64,000 bases of DNA from Pseudomonas uvaldensis (lineage in GTDB: Bacteria; Pseudomonadota; Gammaproteobacteria; Pseudomonadales; Pseudomonadaceae): assembly GCF_021271205.1 (NCBI RefSeq), contig NZ_JAIWKS010000014.1, forward strand, positions 1 to 64,000, in the 5' to 3' direction. A program made the position numbers and the translations under genes. The notes below the pieces were generated by a model that ran no database searches, was not told the origin of the DNA, and saw nothing but the letters and a program-made list of their open reading frames with translations. Positions 55,966-64,000 of this stretch are shown here, in pieces; positions within the stretch are counted from its first letter, which is position 1; the number at the start of each line of letters is the position of its first letter.

Positions 55966-57309
55966 ATGAGTCCACAAGAAGCCAGCAAAGCCCCGATCAT
56001 CACCAGCATGCAAGTCGTGCCCGTGGCCGGCCATGACGGTATGCTGCTGAACCTCAGCGGCGCCCATGGCCCGTTCTTCACCCGCAATATCGTGATTCTC
56101 AAGGACAACGCCGGTCGCACCGGCGTGGGCGAGGTGCCCGGTGGCGAACGCATTCGCCAGACGCTGGAAGACGCTCGTGCGCTGGTGGTCGGCAATCCCA
56201 TCGGTACGTACCAGAAGATTCTCAACAGCGTTCGCCAGGCGTTCGCCGACCGCGATGCGGGTGGCCGTGGTTTGCAGACATTCGACTTGCGCATCACCAT
56301 CCATGCCGTCACCGGCCTGGAAGCAGCGCTGCTGGACCTGCTGGGCCAGCACCTGGACGTACCGGTCGCGGCCTTGCTTGGCCAGGGCCAGCAACGCGAC
56401 GAAGTGAAGATGCTCGGCTATCTGTTCTATGTGGGCGATCGTCAACAGACCGACCTGCCTTACCGCAGTGAGCCGGACGCCGACAATGACTGGTTCCGGG
56501 TCCGTCACGAAAAAGCCTTGGATGCCGACGCCGTGGTGCGCCTGGCCGAAGCGGCGCATGCGCGTTATGGCTTTCAGGATTTCAAGCTCAAGGGCGGCGT
56601 GCTCAAGGGGGATGAAGAGATCGAGGCCGTCACTGCCCTGGCCGAACGCTTTCCCCAGGCCCGTATCACGCTGGACCCGAATGGTGCGTGGTCGCTCAAG
56701 GAAGCGATCCGCTTGTGCCGTGACCAGCACAAAGTCCTCGCCTATGCGGAAGACCCTTGCGGCGCCGAGAACGGCTATTCGGGCCGTGAAGTCATGGCCG
56801 AGTTCCGCCGCGCCACCGGGCTGAAAACCGCCACCAACATGATCGCCACCGACTGGCGCGAGATGGGCCATGCGGTCACCTTGCAGTCGGTGGACATTCC
56901 CCTGGCCGACCCACACTTCTGGACCATGCAGGGCTCCGTTCGCGTCGCGCAGATGTGCAATGAATGGGGCCTGACCTGGGGCTCTCACTCCAATAACCAC
57001 TTCGATATCTCCCTGGCAATGTTCACCCACGTGGCCGCCGCCGCGCCGGGCGACATCACCGCCATCGACACCCACTGGATCTGGCAGGACGGCCAGCGCC
57101 TGACCAAGGCGCCTTTGCAGATCCAGGGGGGTTGCGTGCAAGTGCCGAAAAAATCGGGATTAGGGATCGAGCTGGACACGGATCAACTGGCCAAGGCTCA
57201 TGAGTTGTACAAAGGCATGGGCCTGGGGGCACGGGACGATTCGGTGGCGATGCAGTACCTGATTCCAGGCTGGACGTTCAATAACAAACAGCCGTGCCTG
57301 GTGCGCTGA
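55966..57309 (+). CDS. gudD: Glucarate dehydratase
   Basis: Glucarate dehydratase removes water from D-glucarate to give 5-keto-4-deoxyglucarate, the entry to glucarate use. The 447-residue enolase-superfamily enzyme has the K-x-K motif with catalytic K209 (K207-L-K209 in FKLKGG) and the catalytic histidine H341 in WGSHSNNHFDISL. Metal-binding acids are in LDPNGAWS and YAEDPCG. It forms an operon with the GudP-like transporter. The next step (5-keto-4-deoxyglucarate dehydratase) is not in this window. Confidence 0.95.
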   Translation: MSPQEASKAPIITSMQVVPVAGHDGMLLNLSGAHGPFFTRNIVILKDNAGRTGVGEVPGGERIRQTLEDARALVVGNPIGTYQKILNSVRQAFADRDAGGRGLQTFDLRITIHAVTGLEAALLDLLGQHLDVPVAALLGQGQQRDEVKMLGYLFYVGDRQQTDLPYRSEPDADNDWFRVRHEKALDADAVVRLAEAAHARYGFQDFKLKGGVLKGDEEIEAVTALAERFPQARITLDPNGAWSLKEAIRLCRDQHKVLAYAEDPCGAENGYSGREVMAEFRRATGLKTATNMIATDWREMGHAVTLQSVDIPLADPHFWTMQGSVRVAQMCNEWGLTWGSHSNNHFDISLAMFTHVAAAAPGDITAIDTHWIWQDGQRLTKAPLQIQGGCVQVPKKSGLGIELDTDQLAKAHELYKGMGLGARDDSVAMQYLIPGWTFNNKQPCLVR

Positions 57310-57338
57310 AAAGGCCCCCGACCTCCTGCGCAACCCCT

Positions 57339-57425
57339 GTGGGAGCGGGCTTGCTCGCGAAGGGGGCCTGCAGCCACTGTCAATGTCGACTGTCACACCG
57401 CTTTCGCGAGCAAGCCCGCTCCCAC
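57339..57425. repeat. REPIN (inverted REP pair)
   Basis: GTGGGAGCGGGCTTGCTCGCG faces CGCGAGCAAGCCCGCTCCCAC between the convergent gudD and glgB genes. Confidence 0.93.
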
Positions 57426-57473
57426 ATCGGACCTGTGGTGATCCTGATTCAGGACCACCACAGCCATCGGCAA

Positions 57474-59708
57474 CTAACCCTCCGGCCGCAAGATCAACAC
57501 CGCCAACGGCGGCAGGTTCAGTTCCAGCGACAGCGCCTGGCCATGGCTGGGCACTTCCTCGGTGGAGGCTCCGCCACCGTTGCCATAGTTGGAACCGGCG
57601 TAAGTGTCGGCGTCGCTGTTGAGTAATTCCACCCAACGTCCGGCGAACGGTACGCCGACCCGGTAGCTCTCGCGCGGCACAGGCGTGAAGTTGGCGACCA
57701 CCAATACCGGCCGTCCCTCCTTGCTCCAGCGCAGCCACGCATAGACGCTGTTCATCGCATCGTCGCCAATCAACCATTGGAAGCCTTGCGGCGCATCGTC
57801 CTGGTCATGCAGCGCCGGCTCCTCGCGGTAGAGGCGGTTCAAATCGCTGACCAGTTGCTGCACCCCACGGTGCTCGGCGTATTGCGTCAGGTACCAGTCC
57901 AATTGCTGGTCGTGGTTCCATTCGCGCCACTGGCCGAACTCGCAGCCCATGAACAGCAGTTTCTTGCCCGGATGGCCCCACATGAAACTGAGGTACGCCC
58001 GCAGGTTGGCAAATTTCTGCCAACGGTCGCCGGGCATCTTGTCGATCAACGAGCGTTTGCCGTGGACCACTTCGTCATGGGAGATCGGCAGGACGAACCG
58101 TTCCGACCAGGCGTATACCAGGCCAAAACTCAGTTCGTTGTGATGGTGAGCGCGGTACACCGGGTCCTGCTGGATGTAATGCAGCGAGTCGTGCATCCAG
58201 CCCATGTTCCACTTATACGCGAAGCCCAGGCCGCCCTGTTGCGTGCTCTGGCTGACGCCGGGCCAGGCGGTGGACTCTTCGGCGATGACCAGGGCACCGG
58301 GTGCCTCCAGCGCCACCACATCGTTGAGGTGCCGCAAGAAGTCGATGGCCTCCAGGTTCTCGCGTCCGCCGTGGCGGTTGGGCACCCACTCGCCGGCCTT
58401 GCGCGAATAATCGCGATACAGCATCGACGCCACGGCATCTACCCGCAGGCCGTCAACGTGGAAATGCTTCAGCCAGTGCAGCGCCGAAGCCAGCATGAAG
58501 CCATGGACTTCGGTACGCCCCAGGTTATAGATCAGGGTGTCCCAATCCTGGTGGAAGCCTTCCAGCGGGTTGCCATATTCGTATAGCGCGGTGCCGTCGA
58601 ACTGGGCCAGGCCGTGGGTATCGGTGGGGAAATGCGCCGGCACCCAGTCGAGGATCACACCGATGCCGGCCTGGTGGCAGGCGTTGACGAATGCGGCAAA
58701 GTCATCCGGCGAACCATAACGCGCCGTCGGGGCGAACTGCGACAACGGTTGATAACCCCACGAACCGCCAAACGGGTGCTCCATGATCGGCATCAACTCG
58801 ACATGGGTGAAGCCCAGCTCCTTGACGTAGGGGATCAAACGCTCGGCCAGTTCATGCCAGTTGTATTGGCGAGACACCTCCCCTGCCTCGTCGATTTCGC
58901 ATTGCCAGGACCCGGCGTGCAGTTCGTAGATCGACAACGGCGCGCCGGGTAGCTGGCGCTCGCGTCGATGCTGCATCCATTCATCGTCCTGCCACTCGAT
59001 CTTCAACGGCGTGGCCACTTTCGAAGCGGTATCGGGTGGCATCTGGCTGGCCAGCGCCACCGGATCCGCCTTGAGGGGCAGGATGCCGTGGGCGCCGAGA
59101 ATTTCGTATTTGTAGGCTTCCCCGGCGCCCAGGCGGGGGATGAACAACTCCCAGACGCCCGACGGGTAACGGATGCGCATCGGATGGCGACGCCCGTCCC
59201 AGACGTTGAAATCCCCCACCACCGAGACCCGCCGCGCATTCGGCGCCCAGACGGCAAAGCGCACGCCTTCGATGCCATCGACGGTGGTCAATTGTGCACC
59301 GAGGCAGGAACTGAGGTCGCGATGATTGCCTTCGGCGAACAGGTAGAGGTCCATTTCCCCCAATAACGGCCCGAAGCTGTAAGGGTCCTCGGCCAATTGC
59401 TCGCCCCCGGCCCAGCGAGTGCGCAGCAGGTAGGCCTGGGCGCGGTCGAAATGCCCCACGAACAGACCCGGTGTTTCGGTCAATTGCAGTTCACCCAGTT
59501 CTTCACCTCCGTCACGGGCGACGACCTGCACGCTCAGGGCACCGGGCAGGTACGCCCGGATAAACTGTCCGCCAGCACCATCGCTGTGAGGTCCCAAGAT
59601 GGAAAACGGGTCGTGGTGTTCGGCGCGCACCAACGCGTCGATGTCACGCAGGGACGGCAGCAATGACTCCTTGGCCTGCCCCTGTGGATCCTTGTTCGAG
59701 ACACTCAT
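57474..59708 (-). CDS. glgB: 1,4-alpha-glucan branching enzyme GlgB
   Basis: GlgB introduces alpha-1,6 branches into alpha-glucan. The 744-residue protein has the N-terminal CBM48 domains (FAVWAPNARRVSVVGDFNVWDG), a GH13 barrel with the nucleophile in GLRVDAVASMLYRDY and the acid/base in IAEESTAWPGV, and a C-terminal beta domain. The start at 59708 has GGAGAG upstream. It is last in the operon glgE-treS-glgB, 11 bases after treS, and branches the glucan made by GlgE. Confidence 0.95.
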   Translation of the reverse strand: MSVSNKDPQGQAKESLLPSLRDIDALVRAEHHDPFSILGPHSDGAGGQFIRAYLPGALSVQVVARDGGEELGELQLTETPGLFVGHFDRAQAYLLRTRWAGGEQLAEDPYSFGPLLGEMDLYLFAEGNHRDLSSCLGAQLTTVDGIEGVRFAVWAPNARRVSVVGDFNVWDGRRHPMRIRYPSGVWELFIPRLGAGEAYKYEILGAHGILPLKADPVALASQMPPDTASKVATPLKIEWQDDEWMQHRRERQLPGAPLSIYELHAGSWQCEIDEAGEVSRQYNWHELAERLIPYVKELGFTHVELMPIMEHPFGGSWGYQPLSQFAPTARYGSPDDFAAFVNACHQAGIGVILDWVPAHFPTDTHGLAQFDGTALYEYGNPLEGFHQDWDTLIYNLGRTEVHGFMLASALHWLKHFHVDGLRVDAVASMLYRDYSRKAGEWVPNRHGGRENLEAIDFLRHLNDVVALEAPGALVIAEESTAWPGVSQSTQQGGLGFAYKWNMGWMHDSLHYIQQDPVYRAHHHNELSFGLVYAWSERFVLPISHDEVVHGKRSLIDKMPGDRWQKFANLRAYLSFMWGHPGKKLLFMGCEFGQWREWNHDQQLDWYLTQYAEHRGVQQLVSDLNRLYREEPALHDQDDAPQGFQWLIGDDAMNSVYAWLRWSKEGRPVLVVANFTPVPRESYRVGVPFAGRWVELLNSDADTYAGSNYGNGGGASTEEVPSHGQALSLELNLPPLAVLILRPEG

Positions 59709-59719
59709 GATTCTCTCCA

Positions 59720-62700
59720 CTAATTCGGTCCGGCTAAGTCGGAAAAGGGTTTTAGCCCACTCAACAACCCGTACAGACCGTGCAACGGCACGGGCAGCCA
59801 GGCGGGGCGATTCTCGGCTTCATAGGCCACTTCATAGGCCGCCTTCTCCAGGCCGAACAACGCCAGCGCGGCGTCTTCGCCTTCAGCATCCTTCCACTCA
59901 TGGGCAAGACTAGCTGCCGCCAGCCTATATGCCTGGACAAATGCCTGGCGGGCCTCTGTCAGATAACGATTGGCTACCCGTTGCCGGGCCGCGTCGGCAT
60001 CGGCCGTGCTGTCGACGGTGTGCAAGTGAATCGCCATGGCTGCCGCATAGTCGAAAGAGCGCAGCACGCCGCTGACGTCCTTGTACGGGCTGTGCTTGCC
60101 CCGCCGCTCATGCAACGGCCGCGCCGGCTCGCCTTCGAAGTCGATCAGGTAAGCGTCGCCCTTGATGACCAGCACTTGCCCCAGATGCAAATCGCCATGG
60201 ACGCGGATGCGCAAGCCACCGGCAGCCTTGCCGGCGAGTTCCTGTACATGGGCCAGAACGGTTTTCCTGTGTTCCAGCAAGCGTGCGACCATCGCCCGGT
60301 CCGTCGGGTTCAATTGGTCCTGGTGCTGTTTAAGCAGGCGCAGGGCATTTTCCACTTGGGCGGCCACGTCCTTACCGATGGCCTGGGCATCCTTGGCAGT
60401 GGTTTTCTGCGCAGCGAAATCCGGATTGTCGGTGGCCTGGGCCAGTACCTGGTGCATTTCCCCCAAGCGTTGACCGAGCATGCCGGCAAAATCCTTCAGT
60501 TCGCCCAGGGCGTTGTAATGCTGCTCCTGCTCGGAGACCGCATCGGCCAACTCATCGCGCAAGGCCCGCTCCAGGTTGTTCTGGGTCCATTCCCAGGCGT
60601 CACCCTGATTGCTCAGATAGCCCTGGGCAATCATCAGCAACGCATCCTCGCCCTGGGCGTCGCGGCGAATCACCGCCCCCAGCAGCGGCGAGATATTGCT
60701 GAAGCCCGCCGCCGTCAGGTACGCGCTCATCTCCAACTCTGGATGCACGCCGGACGCGACCTTGCGGATCAGCTTGAGGACGAGACTGCCGCCCACTACC
60801 ACCGAGCTGTTGGACTGCTCGGCGGACAGGTAACGCACCTCCGGCACGTCCCCGAGGTTCAGCGCAGCCAGCCCTTCGGTGGGTTCGAAACGCAGCTCAC
60901 CGTCCGTGCAGGGCAACACCGTACCGGCCTGCATGTTTTGCAGCACGGACCGTACGAAGGTTTCCAGGCTGAACGCATCGGTAATCAGCCCCACCTGGCG
61001 ACCTCGACGAACCCGCGACAGCGCCAGTTGCTGCGGCAACGCCGCCCCCACCTGATCCTCGGCCAACAGGCCGAACGGCAATTGATAGCGCAGCGTCTGC
61101 CCTGCGCTGGTCACGTCGATTTCACTGAGCAGCACCGGATGCTGTGGCTCGCCAAAGCGCACGCCATAGACGATGTCGACTTTCTCGATAGCACTGTCCT
61201 TGCCGGCGAACCAACGCCGGTTTTGCAACCAGCTCGGCAGGATGGTTTGCTCCAACGTGGCGCGCGCCGGGGCTTCGAGCAATTCTTCCAGGCGTTTCTT
61301 CAGCACCAGCGTGGTGAAATCCGGCAGGCTTTGGGCCGGTTCCACATGCCAGCTCGGCATCTGGTTCTCCGCCGCCAGGGCAAACCAGTAGAAACCGTAC
61401 GGTGCCAGGGTCAGTAGGAAATTCAGCTGGCCAATAGGCGGGAACGCGTTGCCTCCCAGCATCTCCACCGGGACCATGCCCGCATAAGCGGATAAATCCA
61501 GCTCGGCGGCCTGAGCGCTACGGGACACGTTGGCCACGCACAGGATGATTTCGTGCTTGCCGTCGGGCCCGGTGTACTCGCGGGTATAGGCCAGAATCCG
61601 GCGATTGCTCGGCGACAGCATCTTCAAGGTGCCACGACCGAACGCCTTGGATTGCTTGCGCACCGCCAGCATCCGCCGCGTCCAGTTGAGCAGCGAATGC
61701 GGGTCGCCGGACTGAGTCTCGACGTTGACCGACTGGTAGCCGTACAGCGGGTCCATGATCGGCGGCAGCACCAGGCTGGCCGGGTCGGCCCGGGAGAAGC
61801 CGCCGTTGCGGTCGATGGACCACTGCATCGGCGTGCGCACGCCATCGCGGTCGCCCAGGTAGATGTTGTCGCCCATGCCGATCTCGTCACCGTAATACAA
61901 GGTCGGCGTACCGGGCATCGACAACAGCAGGCTGTTGAGCAGCTCCACACGGCGACGGTCGCGCTCCATCAACGGCGCCAGGCGTCGACGAATCCCCAGG
62001 TTGATCCGCGCCCGCCGGTCGGCGGCGTAGTAGTTCCACAGGTAGTCGCGCTCCTTGTCGGTGACCATCTCCAGGGTCAACTCATCGTGGTTGCGCAAGA
62101 AGATCGCCCATTGGCAGTTGGCGGGAATTTCCGGGGTCTGGCGCAGAATGTCGGTAATGGGGAAACGGTCCTCCTGGGCCAGCGCCATGTACATGCGCGG
62201 CATCAACGGAAAGTGGAACGCCATGTGGCATTCGTCGCCGTTGAGGCCCTGGGCATCGACATCGCCAAAGTACAACTGGGTGTCTTCCGGCCATTGGTTG
62301 GCCTCGGCCAGCAGCATGCGGTCCGGGTAGTTGGCGTCGATCTCGGCGCGGATCAACTTGAGGACATCGTGGGTCTCGGGCAGGTTCTCGTTGTTGGTGC
62401 CGTCACGCTCGATCAAATACGGGATCGCGTCCAGGCGCAGGCCGTCGATGCCCATGTCCAGCCAGTAACGCATTACCGACAACACGGCCTTGATGACCTG
62501 TGGGTTGTCGAAGTTGAGATCGGGCTGGTGGGAGTAGAAGCGGTGCCAGAAGTATTGGCCGGCCACCGGGTCCCAGGTCCAGTTGGATTTCTCGGTGTCG
62601 AGGAAAATGATCCGCGTGCCGTCGTATTTGTGATCGTCATCGGACCAGACGTAGAAATCCCGCGCCGCCGAGCCCCGCTTGGCCTTGCGGGCGCGCTGGA

Positions 62701-63064
62701 ACCACGGGTGCTGGTCCGAGGTGTGGTTGATGACCAGCTCGGTGATGACCCGCAGGTTGCGCTTGTGGGCTTCGGCAATGAAACGCCGGGCATCGGCCAT
62801 GGTGCCGTAGTCCGGGCTGACGCCACGGTATTCGGCGATGTCGTAGCCGTCGTCGCGCCGGGGTGATGGGTAGAATGGCAGCAACCAGATGGTATTGACG
62901 CCCAGATCGGCGATGTAGTCGAGCTTCTCGATCAACCCGGGAAAGTCGCCGATGCCGTCGTTGTTTGAATCGAAATACGATTTGACGTGGACCTGATAGA
63001 TCACCGCATCCTTGTACCAGAGCGGATCCTTGATGAATGTGGCGGACCGCGGTTTTTTCGCCAT
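59720..63064 (-). CDS. treS: Trehalose synthase fused to maltokinase (TreS-Mak)
   Basis: A 1114-residue two-domain protein. The first 550 residues are the GH13 trehalose synthase that interconverts maltose and trehalose, with GLRLDAIPYL, AEANQWPED and FLRNHDELTLEMV holding the catalytic acids. The last 480 residues are a maltokinase that makes maltose-1-phosphate, with the kinase motif HGDLHLGQ at about 956-963 and LIDFEGEPARP. The fusion is common in Pseudomonas. The start at 63064 has AGGAG six bases upstream. Its product feeds GlgE. Confidence 0.95.
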   Translation of the reverse strand: MAKKPRSATFIKDPLWYKDAVIYQVHVKSYFDSNNDGIGDFPGLIEKLDYIADLGVNTIWLLPFYPSPRRDDGYDIAEYRGVSPDYGTMADARRFIAEAHKRNLRVITELVINHTSDQHPWFQRARKAKRGSAARDFYVWSDDDHKYDGTRIIFLDTEKSNWTWDPVAGQYFWHRFYSHQPDLNFDNPQVIKAVLSVMRYWLDMGIDGLRLDAIPYLIERDGTNNENLPETHDVLKLIRAEIDANYPDRMLLAEANQWPEDTQLYFGDVDAQGLNGDECHMAFHFPLMPRMYMALAQEDRFPITDILRQTPEIPANCQWAIFLRNHDELTLEMVTDKERDYLWNYYAADRRARINLGIRRRLAPLMERDRRRVELLNSLLLSMPGTPTLYYGDEIGMGDNIYLGDRDGVRTPMQWSIDRNGGFSRADPASLVLPPIMDPLYGYQSVNVETQSGDPHSLLNWTRRMLAVRKQSKAFGRGTLKMLSPSNRRILAYTREYTGPDGKHEIILCVANVSRSAQAAELDLSAYAGMVPVEMLGGNAFPPIGQLNFLLTLAPYGFYWFALAAENQMPSWHVEPAQSLPDFTTLVLKKRLEELLEAPARATLEQTILPSWLQNRRWFAGKDSAIEKVDIVYGVRFGEPQHPVLLSEIDVTSAGQTLRYQLPFGLLAEDQVGAALPQQLALSRVRRGRQVGLITDAFSLETFVRSVLQNMQAGTVLPCTDGELRFEPTEGLAALNLGDVPEVRYLSAEQSNSSVVVGGSLVLKLIRKVASGVHPELEMSAYLTAAGFSNISPLLGAVIRRDAQGEDALLMIAQGYLSNQGDAWEWTQNNLERALRDELADAVSEQEQHYNALGELKDFAGMLGQRLGEMHQVLAQATDNPDFAAQKTTAKDAQAIGKDVAAQVENALRLLKQHQDQLNPTDRAMVARLLEHRKTVLAHVQELAGKAAGGLRIRVHGDLHLGQVLVIKGDAYLIDFEGEPARPLHERRGKHSPYKDVSGVLRSFDYAAAMAIHLHTVDSTADADAARQRVANRYLTEARQAFVQAYRLAAASLAHEWKDAEGEDAALALFGLEKAAYEVAYEAENRPAWLPVPLHGLYGLLSGLKPFSDLAGPN

Positions 63065-63112
63065 TTGCAACTCCTGATGAATTCAATAAGGCCGTTGGGG
63101 CACTAGGGCTCA

Positions 63113-63146
63113 TTTGTGGCGAGGGGATACATCCCCTCTCCACAAA
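63113..63146. repeat. Inverted repeat of a second REP family
   Basis: TTTGTGG-C-GAGGGGAT and ATCCCCTC-T-CCACAAA pair around AC. It shares the GTGG/CCAC ends but not the inner core of the other REP copies. It lies between glgE and treS. Confidence 0.75.
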
Positions 63147-63177
63147 GGCCCTCGCTGGCATCTCTCGTTGCACAGCC

Positions 63178-64000
63178 TTACGCCGCGCTGATCCGCCAGA
63201 TCCCGAACGGCTGGTAGGCCGGGTCGATGCGCATGAACTGGTATTTGCCGTACCAGGTCCAGCGGTGTCCATTCATCAAATCCTCGCCCTGGGTCTGGGC
63301 GTCGTCCGGCAAACCCATTTCCCACAGTGGCAACTCGAAATTCGCTTCCTGGGGGTTGTGCGGGTCCAGGCTCACCGCCACCAGGACAAAATTGCTGCCA
63401 TCGGGCGTGCGCTTGCCGAAAAACAGAATGTTGTCGTTCCAGGCGTTATAGATTTTCAGACCCAGATGGGTGTGCAGCGCCGGGTTCTGACGGCGGATAC
63501 GGTTGAGCTGGGCGATCTCGGCAATGATGTTGCCCGGCGCGGTGAAGTCCCTTGGACGGATCTCGTATTTTTCCGAGTCAAGGTATTCCTCCTTGCCCGG
63601 TACCGGCGCCGATTCGCACAACTCGAACCCCGAATACATGCCCCACAAACCCGAGCCCATGGTCGCCAGCGCCGCGCGGATCAGAAAACCCGGGCGTCCC
63701 GACTCATGGAGAAAGGCCGGGTTGATGTCGGGAGTGTTGACGAAAAAGTTCGGCCGGTAGCACTCGCGCAGGGGCGATTGGTTGAGCTCGGTGAAGTAGG
63801 TCGCCAGCTCGGCCTTGGTATTGCGCCAGGTGAAATAGGTGTAGCTCTGGGAATAACCGACCTTGCCCAGCCGCGCCATCATCGCCGGCGTGGTGAAGGC
63901 TTCGGCGAGGAAAATCACTTCGGGGTACTGCGCCCTCACATCGGCGATCAACCATTGCCAGAACGGCAGCGGCTTGGTGTGTGGGTTGTCGACGCGGAAC
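63178..64000 (-). CDS. glgE: Alpha-1,4-glucan:maltose-1-phosphate maltosyltransferase GlgE (C-terminal part)
   Basis: GlgE extends alpha-glucan using maltose-1-phosphate. About 274 C-terminal residues are present; the frame runs off the right edge without a start (the last bases still encode a GlgE-like FRVDNPHTKPLPFWQWLI). Within it lie the active-site acid in FLAEAFTTPAMM, the VNTPDINPAFLH block and a C-terminal beta domain ending MRIDPAYQPFGIWRISAA. It is the first of the visible operon with treS and glgB. The rest of the gene lies beyond the window. Confidence 0.93.
   Translation of the reverse strand, partial: FRVDNPHTKPLPFWQWLIADVRAQYPEVIFLAEAFTTPAMMARLGKVGYSQSYTYFTWRNTKAELATYFTELNQSPLRECYRPNFFVNTPDINPAFLHESGRPGFLIRAALATMGSGLWGMYSGFELCESAPVPGKEEYLDSEKYEIRPRDFTAPGNIIAEIAQLNRIRRQNPALHTHLGLKIYNAWNDNILFFGKRTPDGSNFVLVAVSLDPHNPQEANFELPLWEMGLPDDAQTQGEDLMNGHRWTWYGKYQFMRIDPAYQPFGIWRISAA

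Noticed and set aside
59780..61417. Long plus-strand open frame opposite treS
   Set aside because: Antisense of the maltokinase half of a well-supported gene; composition is QHRL-rich with no recognisable motif or ribosome site.

Overview
The window is a stretch of chromosome from a Pseudomonas of the P. fluorescens complex. This rests on the high-GC coding style, on several copies of the Pseudomonas REP/REPIN element (core GTGGGAGCGGGCTTGCTCGCG), and on gene families typical of the genus: cti, cysI-DUF934, a lexA2-imuA-imuB-dnaE2 cassette, dhcAB-type genes and glgE-treS-glgB. A metallothionein with a long acidic tail resembles the one described from P. fluorescens Q2-87, which hints at the P. 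corrugata/brassicacearum branch. That placement is an inference.

0-16 kb is mostly core metabolism: nfuA, cti (cis/trans fatty-acid isomerase), metH, a DUF2970 protein, cysI with its overlapping DUF934 partner, the sohB protease, a histidine phosphatase and an SCP2 protein. A stand-alone hoxX homologue with a LysR gene follows, with no hydrogenase genes in view, then small DUF465 and DUF4142 genes.

16-27 kb carries a hybrid histidine kinase, then the SOS mutagenesis operon lexA2-imuA-imuB-dnaE2 with a LexA2-type operator over its promoter. An AraC-type regulator next lies divergent to an outer-membrane MetA-pathway-type channel.

27-35 kb has an exported redox trio (cytochrome c5 lipoprotein, Tat-type FAD lactone oxidase, Tat-type PLP D-threonine-aldolase-like enzyme). 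A LysR gene is divergent from a GMC oxidoreductase, followed by an MHS-family transporter and a single-domain response regulator.

35-42 kb has topB (DNA topoisomerase III) behind a near-perfect LexA1-type SOS box, a long intergenic region with a candidate small RNA, a small conserved-looking gene, glutaminase, a lipoprotein and homospermidine synthase.

42-49 kb is a stress-type island, nearly all on the minus strand: a three-gene overlapping operon (DUF3618, holin-X/DUF1469 and a companion), a ZIP metal transporter, manganese catalase, a five-repeat KGG stress protein, metallothionein, a small unknown and a DUF892 ferritin-like protein.

49-57 kb holds a Sir2 deacetylase, a LysR gene divergent from dhcA-dhcB-thiolase (3-oxoacid/dehydrocarnitine activation), and a GntR/FCD regulator divergent from a glucarate transporter and glucarate dehydratase. 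The window ends in the minus-strand operon glgE (cut by the window edge)-treS/maltokinase-glgB for trehalose/maltose-1-phosphate/alpha-glucan metabolism.

No rRNA, tRNA, CRISPR, insertion sequence or prophage was seen.
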